Source: Euphorbia lathyris (Eukaryota; Streptophyta; Magnoliopsida; Malpighiales; Euphorbiaceae). Taken from it: 64,000 bases of DNA. The position numbers and the translations under genes are program-made. The first letter of the stretch is position 1, and each line of letters begins with the position of its first letter. Under the pieces are notes generated by a model. It was not told the DNA's origin. It saw only the letters and a list, made by a program, of their open reading frames with translations, and ran no database searches. Location: contig NC_088919.1 of NCBI RefSeq assembly GCF_963576675.1, forward strand, positions 42,368,501-42,432,500. The letters are read 5' to 3'. Of the stretch, positions 56,390-64,000 are shown one piece after another.

Positions 56390-57907
56390 TGACATAAGTG
56401 TACCCCGTCGTGATCAAGTAATAATATGGACAAGTCTAGGTATCGAATCCACAGGATTTACTGCTGCAAGTACCGATCTACTCGGTCGGGTGATGTTATC
56501 TAGGCTTTGGGGGGTTTTGATTTGTTTTGTTTAAATTAATCTACTCCTAGTTGAATTACTCTACTCCTAGCTAAGTTATTCTAATTCTAACTAAGTTATT
56601 CTACTCCTAATTAAGTTATTCTACTCATAAGTGATCTTTCACTAGTGCAATTACCCGAAGAAACATGGTGTGAAACGATAATAATGAGAATAGATTGTTA
56701 CATCAATTGATTAAAAACCTAATCTAAGTCACCTGTATTCGAGGCGATTAACCCTACTTATCCTTCTAAAGTCCATAGTGCGTGATTCCCTTATAAGGCC
56801 GAAACTAGGTCTAAGGCTCAGCAATTTGGGCTTAATCAACTAAGAGGTCGTCAATCTCCTAGGCTCTGACTAGGTCAGATTCAGCTCATAATATGTGCCA
56901 ACTAAATTTTTGGACTTTTGAATGAGTTAAACCAATCGAATAAAGTGTAAGATAAAGATTAAACAAATAAATCATTGAATAGAACAAGAGCTAAAATATT
57001 ATTAAAGATGAAGAACATTGTTACGGGGATACAATTAGCTTAGGATTCATAGACTGCATCAGGGGATAAAAACAAAGTATATGAAAGAGATGAGAAAATC
57101 TCTTTCAGGGAACATGTCTACCCTGCAGCCGGCTTCCTAAGACTTAAGGACGGACCTTGAACAATCCTCGGTGGGCGGAGCTTCGAAAGTTCTTCAATGG
57201 AGGTTGAAGGAGATGGAGGAGGTGGAGAGGATTCTTTAAGGGTGAAGGCTAAGGTAAATTACAATAAATGAAAGATATCTACAAATTGAAGCTAATGGCT
57301 CTATTTATAGTCGCAGTTTGGGCCCTCGTTCTGACCTAATTCGTTTACTTTTGCAGGTGGGAAGACGTGGGGTCGATCGTGGCTTTGTGGGGCCGGGAAT
57401 CAGTCAAAAGACCGATTCCCGCAGGTCAGCTCGCTGAGCTGGACGAGCCAACTCGCCGTGAGCTGGCAATGTCAACTCACCGATCTGGCCCAAAAAGGCC
57501 AGTTTCGACGAGCGGGACTGCCCAGAACGCCTTGTGCGACTACCGGATGTCCTGAACTGCAACTGTTGCCCGAACTTGTTCCTGTTTTAACTTGCACACG
57601 ACATTAGTTCTGAGGCTAAATTGACCCGCCAATCGTTTATTCTGAGTAAATACTCTGTTTGGTGCGACTTTTGGCGGATCAATTAGCCATAAAAGATAAT
57701 CGAAACTTAACGTGCATGCTAATTTGGTCGTATTTGCCTAAAATGATCGGAAAACGAGCCTAAACCACAAAAGTAAATAGAACATATACAAATTCTAACT
57801 AACTCACACAAAAGCATATAAATACGAGAATTGCTCGCTTATTAGTAAAACTAAACTAAAAACCGTCTAAAACCGTACCCAAAGATAGGAGTTTTTGACC
57901 CCTATCA
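56390..57907 (-). repeat. LTR-like remnant, TGACATAAGTG...CCCCTATCA
   Basis: Read on the minus strand this 1.5-kb segment starts TGATAGGGGTCAAAAACTCC and ends ACACTTATGTCA, LTR-like termini. The interior resembles Athila-type LTRs in style. A short ORF at 57367-57555 is over the CTCGCTGAGCTGG repeat-like part and is not a gene. Flanking bases (GGACC and CATGC) do not form a TSD, so the ends or an associated deletion remain uncertain. Confidence 0.45.
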
Positions 57908-58500
57908 CATGCGCATTCTCCACATATGGGTCTTCCCTAATATAATTTCTCATTTCATGACCACCTACATCAACATCATTCACAGTATCCCTTTTTCTAG
58001 CATTCATATGCCCATGGCCAACAACTCCAACATCATTATGGATACCTATATTCCTAGCAACCATATTAAGCTCAAAATCATCAAACATATCTCCATCACT
58101 AGCTATCACTATCGACATTTTGGATAATAATGAGATTAGGACGACTTACCTTATGAACCCGAGGGCCCACTTATTGTTGCATAAGATTTCTTCTAGGAGG
58201 TGGTGAGTGTGGTGGTGTCGGGTGTCGTTGGGTTTGAGGCCAAATAGCCTTTTCTTGCCTCCGGAGAGGACCTCTAGCGAGTTGTGGGTGGGTATTTCGG
58301 ACCTCAAGCTTGAGTTCCTCAATAGAGAGAGCCAACTCTCTCATACTTGCTTGATGCCTTTCATTTTACTCTTGAAGAATGTCACTCAATCTCTTCATGA
58401 AGGACTCCATCTCTTCAAACCTCTTATCATTAGATTTTGTAGCTTCTTGTTGGGGACGTTGTTAAAGCATAACCACGAAGAAGTCTCCGGAAATAAAAAC
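57908..58500 (-). pseudogene. Gypsy gag N-terminal fragment
   Basis: The minus strand, directly after a primer-binding site, gives DKRFEEMESFMKRLSDILQE, a stop, ASMRELALSIEELKLEV, PHSPPPRRN and, at the left end, GGHEMRNYIREDPYVENAH. This composition (coiled coil followed by Pro/Arg-rich linker) is typical of a plant gypsy gag start. It is cut off by the LTR-like segment to its left. Confidence 0.55.
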
Positions 58501-58518
58501 GATTCAGCTCTGATACCA
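58501..58518 (-). promoter_or_regulatory. Primer-binding site, initiator-Met tRNA type
   Basis: Minus-strand TGGTATCAGAGCTGAATC, the standard plant PBS complementary to initiator tRNA-Met, lies two bases from the LTR end TATCA at 58521. Confidence 0.85.
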
Positions 58519-58520
58519 AT

Positions 58521-59277
58521 TGATACAGATCGATCGCCAAGTGAGGATTTTAATCTTAAATCCATAAAGAATGCTTCTTCTCAAGCCTAGCTTGAAGGAG
58601 TGAATCCCAAGTCTTGAAGACAAGCTCTTAACAATGGAGACTAAATTTGATTAATTCATAAAAAGTTGTATTTTATTACAAATAAAGAGGCTTATATACC
58701 TCCCCTTAGGTTAAGTAAAGATACTAAAATGCTCCGACTAGGGTTACAAACCACATAAGATAGAATAAGGGTAGAATGGAGTAAGCAGTAAAAGTGGTAA
58801 TAAGGAAAATAAGCCTAATGGCAAAACAGTAAATATTTAATGGCAGAACAGTAATTCAGGAGATGCCAGCTCTTGTCCCCTTTAATCCAGCTTGTTGAAG
58901 AAGGCAACCCAAACATCCTACACGCCGAGTCACATATCCCACACGGCGTGTGGTGCAGTTCTGTTTCTCTGCGGCCATTTAGTCCCCTCCTCGCACGAGT
59001 TCCGCACGTCGAGCGGAATGGCATGCCAAGTGACACGTCGAGTGGAATGTGACACGACGTGTCACTTCAGTTCTGCCCTTTTTATCGCTTCGGCTGCTCC
59101 CATTGGGTCCGTGTTGGAGATGTCCGCATCATTAAAAGGAGGAGAGTTGGCAGTGGCTTCACATGCCGCTGCCAACGATTGCAAAAATCCCTTAAAAGGG
59201 ATTCCTACTTTTGCCTCATTACGGTGCTTATAGTGTCGAAATGAGGACAAAAGATTATTTCTCCATTACGGTGGACA
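58521..59277 (-). repeat. 5' LTR of a truncated gypsy element
   Basis: The LTR lies next to the Met PBS. The left edge TGATACAGATCG (minus ...CTGTATCA) is clear. The right edge is tentative (GTGGACA at 59277, minus TGTCCACCG). It holds a GC-rich CACGCCGAGTCAC / CACACGGCGTG segment. Short ORFs here are artefacts. Confidence 0.55.
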
Positions 59278-59620
59278 AAGTACTATAATAGGATTATTTT
59301 TAACTAAGATTAAAAACAGTCAATTTCAAATAAAATATTTTTAACTATTTTTAAATTGGGAATTATTTTTCAAATTAACACCATTGTGGTGTTTAACCCC
59401 CCAAAAATCCATAAATATTGTTACTAATGTGAATGCTCTAATACATTGTTTACCTTTATTATTATTGTTAGTATTATTATTTTCCTGTATCCTCTTACAC
59501 ATTTATTTAATTGGTTTTTCTTTTCTTTCAAATTTCTCACTTGTTCTAAAATAACGTTATCTAGTGAGAAATCAAATACTAATCAATCTTAGATTCTGAC
59601 GAAAAAGAAATATAGGCTGC

Positions 59621-59716
59621 TTATTCAACTTCCTCAACATCCTCACTATCAGCGCCTAAAAGCATTGTTTATTCAACTTCCTCAACATCCTCACTATCAG
59701 CGCCTAAAAGCATTGT
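59621..59716 (+). repeat. 48-bp tandem duplication
   Basis: Two perfect copies of TTATTCAACTTCCTCAACAT...AAAAGCATTGT. Confidence 0.9.
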
Positions 59717-59761
59717 AGAAGAGAGAAGGTCGGGGTTGTCCCAACAAATTGAACGGGAAAA

Positions 59762-59904
59762 GACTATGTTTACTTTATTTTTAACAAAGTAAGTATTACT
59801 TTGTGTGTTTTCACCATTGGATTAATTTTCTAATCCATCATCCAATGGTGAAAACTCACCAAGTAATGATACTTTGTCAAAAACAAAGTAACCATAGAAG
59901 GCAC
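59762..59904 (-). mobile_element. Small hairpin MITE, copy 2
   Basis: This copy runs from GACTATGTTTACTTT to AGTAACCATAGAAGGCACC. Its two halves are nearly complementary (TTTTCACCATTGGATTAATT against AATCCATCATCCAATGGTGAAAA), so it can fold into a long hairpin. It is in the opposite orientation to copy 1 at 46858-46975. Confidence 0.75.
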
Positions 59905-59970
59905 CCTAATCGACATGGAACATGGACTTTGTTCAGGATACAAATTTGTAATTTTCATATTATGTGATGT

Positions 59971-60076
59971 GGTAAATAATATCAGATGGGTTTCGAAAGG
60001 TTTAACTAAAGCCCCATAAATATGGTAAATAATATCAGATGAGCTTCGAAAGGTTTAACTAAAGCCCATAACTTAT
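59971..60076 (+). repeat. 53-bp tandem duplication
   Basis: GGTAAATAATATCAGATGGG...CCATAAATAT recurs from 60024 with two or three differences. Confidence 0.85.
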
Positions 60077-60230
60077 CTTTTGGGCTGGCCCATCCTGGGT
60101 CTTCAAAAGGGTCTATTTGAGAAATGAAGTTTCGGACTTTAGAAACACGCTAAGCTCATTTGAAAAAGGAATTTAGGTTTCGGACCAATATGATGCTAAC
60201 ACGTGTGCATGAGTTGAAACTCAAATTACT

Positions 60231-60244
60231 ATAAATAGGAGCTT
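60231..60244 (+). promoter_or_regulatory. TATA-like sequence, no gene attached
   Basis: CTATAAATAGGAGC is a good plant TATA context, followed by about 110 bp resembling a retroelement leader, but no ORF follows. It may belong to an LTR remnant. Confidence 0.3.
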
Positions 60245-60466
60245 AGTCCATTCCTTAAGTCTCATATTCACATATTGACTTAAGCTTTGGAGAGGGTTCG
60301 CCGGTCATCGGCTCCCTATCTGACGGTGTTCTGTTTTATAGGTATCAAGACATGGTAATTCGACGTTACGACATCATTATGATTTTTTTTCGTTTTGTTT
60401 CTACATAACAATAAAAACAGTCTTCAAATTATATTCGTATAATCTTCTACTCCATAAATTTTTTTA

Positions 60467-61034
60467 GGGATAAGGTGCAAAAATTCTCCTAGTATTTATA
60501 GTCAGAAACAATTTTACTCATAACATCTAAAATAGTGCAATTCTAACCATAACTTTGGCATCTAAGAGCAATTTTACCCATAACATTGGCAAGTTGGATC
60601 AATTTTAGACATTCTTATAAAACACATATATTTTGTTCATTCGTTTTAAAAAAAGATTTCATATTTTCTGTGATTTAATAATAGAATTGAAGATCAATAT
60701 TTATAAATTCGGTGAACTTTTTTAATTTTTTTTTCTCCAACTCGTACAATAGACAATATATTTTTTTATTTAAATTTTTTTCACATCTAATCATAAGTTT
60801 ATGATTTGTTACTAATAAATGATGAAACTAATTCACATATGAAGTGCAAATGACAAGATTCATGACTGAGAAGACAGTTTGATAAATTATTTCTTAAATT
60901 AACCCAACTTGACAGTGTTAGAAGCAAAATTGCTCTTGGATGCCAATGTTAGAGATAAAATTGCACAATTTTAAATGTTAATGGTAAAATCGCTCATGAT
61001 TGTATACGTTAGGAGTATTTTTTGCACTTATTCC
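60467..61034. mobile_element. MULE-type MITE
   Basis: Inverted ends GGGATAAGGTGCAAAAA and GGAATAAGTGCAAAAAAT, TIR similarity of about 75-80% over some 140 bp by eye. They are flanked by an exact 9-bp duplication ATTTTTTTA (60458-60466 and 61035-61043). No coding sequence. Confidence 0.82.
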
Positions 61035-64000
61035 ATTTTTTTATATATATATTTTTATGTTATTTTAAAAATATATAGGAAATTGTCAAGTGAACTTTAA
61101 TTGACTTTAAAAAATTAGACATTAGATTATGAAGGTTAGGCTATACTTGCATTAAATCATCTTGAGGCTTTTAGAATTTCATTTTTATACATTAATCATT
61201 TATTCTTAGGAGTTTTCAGTTAAAAAATATGATATCCATTTCATTTGTAGTTAGGAGTTTACAATTTAAAATGGCTTTTCCTATATCAAAACTATTTTTT
61301 TTTTCTCTAATAATTATCTAAACCTTTGTTTGAACAGTCAGTTTTATCCAAATCTGCGTATATTATATTTGTTTTAATATATACTAAAAACTAACGTGCA
61401 ATACAATATTACAAATAATTCATAATTTATTAAAACAAATACTTATTCCATGTCCATCAAAAATTAATGTTTGCCACTCATATTTTTATAATCATTAATT
61501 TACAAAAAAAATGTTGCAATATGATTAGTCTAAATTTGACTTATGCATAAATATAAGTATTTAGTGGGCTGTCCGGTTAAATATGTATTTTTGTGTTTCC
61601 ATGGTTGACTCTAGTGAACCAATATCTCACATAATTAACTAAATAAGCAATCCAATAATAATAATAATAATAATAAACATGTGAATAAATATTTTTCATT
61701 TTGTTTTTGGTTTATACGGCTTGCAGTTTTTCATCTCTGTTTCCTGCATTTGAACTATTATTGTCTCTACCCATTTTTTCAATAACTTTTTAATAAAAAA
61801 TTAATGCACATAATAAATTATAATCAAAATAAAATTCACACCTAATGCCCTTACTAGAAATTAAACTGACCCAAAACTATTTCTATTTAGTTTAGGCTAT
61901 TACCCAGCCCCCTAAACTTGTAAGTTTTTTCACCTGGCCCCCTCAACTTACAACCTCTCAACCCCTTCAACTCTCCAAAGCATCACATACAGTCTCTTAC
62001 CCCCTATGTTCGGTCAAAATAATGATCCGTGTACAAAATGCGCTTGACTGTTGACCACATCAATGTCACTTGTAATCTCGTAACACTCCAATTCGATCAG
62101 AAGACCCAATCTGACTATGAGGGGACATTGAGCACTATAAATAGGAGCTAAAACTATATTGAAAGATAATTTTTAGACAAGTGTTGTTTTGAATATACAA
62201 GTTATGTATCCAAGTGATTTTGTAACAATCACTTGAATACATTTCACCTCGAACTTGGAGATTCTACTATTTTAATTATTATGTGGACTCACAATACACG
62301 TGTCCAAATGTGAGAATGACATAGAAAACCGGGTACTTATATTAGGAACTTGGTTATATTCCCCTCAACGTTGTTATTGTATTTTTACTGTTTCATCCAT
62401 CTAATCAAATGATATATAACATTTTCTATATATAAAAAAGAAAATTTACTCCCTTTTTTCTTTCTTTCTAGATTATAATTTTCATATCAACTGTTGTTTG
62501 GCCTGCAATGAAGGTGCATGCACGTACATACACAGTCTTGCTGTTTTTTTGATAATTTAAAAGTTGATTTCTTTTCCAAAAATAATTGGAACCATCTTAT
62601 TTATCATTTATAAATATTTTCTGATGTACATATCACCATCATATAGTATATACTATTTTACAATCCAACACTGAAACAGTCATTTTTCTTGAAATTTCTC
62701 GATCATAAAATTAGATAATAATAATATTTAGGACCGGTCCTAACAATTTATGAACCACCAGGCAATATAAAAAATAAGAACCCTTTAACAAAAACAATTT
62801 TATGTAAAATTTTAAAATATATTCAAATAAATAATAAACAAAAAATGTATTTCATTAACGATTGTAGGGTACATATTATTATGTCACCAAATACCTTTCT
62901 TTACGCAAAATAAAAAAAAATGTTTCACAATTTCTTTAGATTAACCCTCAAATTATATTAAAAAAAGTTAATTGGATATGGGTTAAATGCACATAGTGAG
63001 GGTTAGTCCGAATGTTAAAGAGTTGAATCTTTGCTTAGGGTCAATTCTTCACTCCGTTAAAATTTAGCTATTATTAATATATAATTTGTAAATTCCATTT
63101 TAAATCTTCAACCAAAAAAAATCTGTAGTTTACCTCTGTCTATTTCTTTATATCATTCATATCTAAATAGCCATTTCAAAATTTCAAAATTTGTTAATCT
63201 AATTCTAAAATTTTGATTTGTCCTCGAATTGGTTCTTCTAGATATCCTAGTCAAAATTTCACATTGAAAAAGTATCATAAATTTCACCTATTTTATTTAA
63301 TTGGAATAAAAAATAAAACTTAATTTATTTTATGACTACAAATATAAGATTTGTAGGCATGATGAAGCATTATTACCAAGTCACTGTTAGACAAACGATT
63401 ACGTTTGTCTTAAGAATGTCAAATGTGATTAACCAAAAAACAAAACGAACACAGAAAATATACTAATAGTAAAACTGAAAATTAAAAGAGAAGAGTTAGA
63501 CAAATCTGAGGCCTGTATTAGCAGTTTCCTTAAGACAAATGACGTCGCTATTGACGATCGTCTCCCAGGATACAACACATTACGCAAGCGAACTCAAACC
63601 GTATGTAGCCTATTTATCACCGGAGTAGGAAAACAAGAACAATATGAAAAGACAAAGAGTAGGAAAAATTCCAAAGAATAATTTTTCTAACCGTATATGA
63701 ATTTGACAATCCATTCTATATAAATAGAACTCGAAAGGATAAGTCTTTTCACGAACGAACACGACTGTACAGGACAAACACGACTATTCACGTACGAACA
63801 TGACTGTTCACGACGGACACGACTGTTCATGAAAGGGGGTGTTTGTTGGTATTTAAATTAATAAATAATTTTATTCAAAATTTTCCAACAGTGACTGCAC
63901 TATAGAAAATCTAAAACCTAGCTTAATTATATATGTATATATCCAAAGAAAGAAAACCTAATATATTCTTGGATTTTAATTAAATATGAATATGTTTTGT
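61035..64000. other. AT-rich non-coding DNA
   Basis: No gene is recognised. Noted: an (AAT)n run near 61653-61675, a TIR-like ATTACCCAGCCCCCTAAAC near 61900 with no partner found, a second CTATAAATAGGAGCT at about 62135, and repeats of CACGACTGTTCACG at 63757-63830. Confidence 0.55.
63757..63830 (+). repeat. Degenerate ACACGACTGTTCACG repeat
   Basis: Four to five imperfect units: AACACGACTGTACAGG, AACACGACTATTCACG, AACATGACTGTTCACG and GACACGACTGTTCATG. Confidence 0.7.

Noticed and set aside
57367..57555. 62-codon ORF in the 56390-57907 segment
   Set aside because: It lies in the GC-rich part of an LTR-like repeat, with no domain and no promoter.

Overview
The window is intergenic, transposon-rich DNA of a plant nuclear genome, most likely a eudicot. 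The evidence is AT-rich flanks, Ty3/gypsy and Ty1/copia elements, MULE, hAT and Helitron remnants, tRNA-derived SINE sequence, and GT-AG introns with plant-style TATA boxes. I recognise no ordinary host gene. The only gene-like non-retroviral locus is a spliced gene carried inside the retrotransposons.

The centre of the window (2472-46158) is a four-layer nest that can be peeled using target-site duplications (TSDs). The outermost layer is a small MULE-like DNA element (2472-46158; TIRs of about 118 bp; 9-bp TSD with one mismatch). Into its (GAA)n tract went a copia-type solo LTR (3447-3610 plus 44822-45989; TSD GAAGA). Into that LTR went a large Ty3/gypsy element of the Tat type on the minus strand, here called E2 (3611-44816; TSD CCAAT; LTRs of 3.01 and 3.07 kb). 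Into E2 went a second, younger copy of the same family, E1 (8198-29269, minus strand). The two inner LTRs resemble each other and the two outer LTRs resemble each other, which gives the order of insertion. The right end of E1 was later trimmed together with about 220 bp of E2.

Each gypsy element reads, on the minus strand: 5' LTR, primer-binding site, leader of about 1.9 kb without an ORF, gag-protease, reverse transcriptase, a degenerate RNase H, a second complete RNase H, integrase, 3' untranslated region, 3' LTR. Gag is unusual: four tandem gag-like (capsid-type) units lie in one polyprotein. Between pol and the 3' LTR lies a six-exon gene on the opposite (plus) strand. It has its own TATA box, phase-0 introns, a plant mobile domain (PMD) and an arginine/glutamate-rich coiled-coil tail. 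A CACGTG-rich repeat fills its first intron and 39-bp tandem repeats lie upstream. In the stretch compared, the E1 and E2 copies of this gene differ mainly at silent positions. E1 carries few inactivating changes; E2 carries several, including loss of an integrase catalytic aspartate.

Outside the nest, the left end is a LINE reverse transcriptase fragment (1-330). The right 18 kb is AT-rich with a probable Helitron (47431-50149), a hAT element (50268-50822), copia and gypsy fragments (52318-53770), LTR remnants (53802-59277), a SINE with a 19-bp TSD (55999-56134), MITEs, and a MULE-type MITE with an exact 9-bp TSD (60467-61034).
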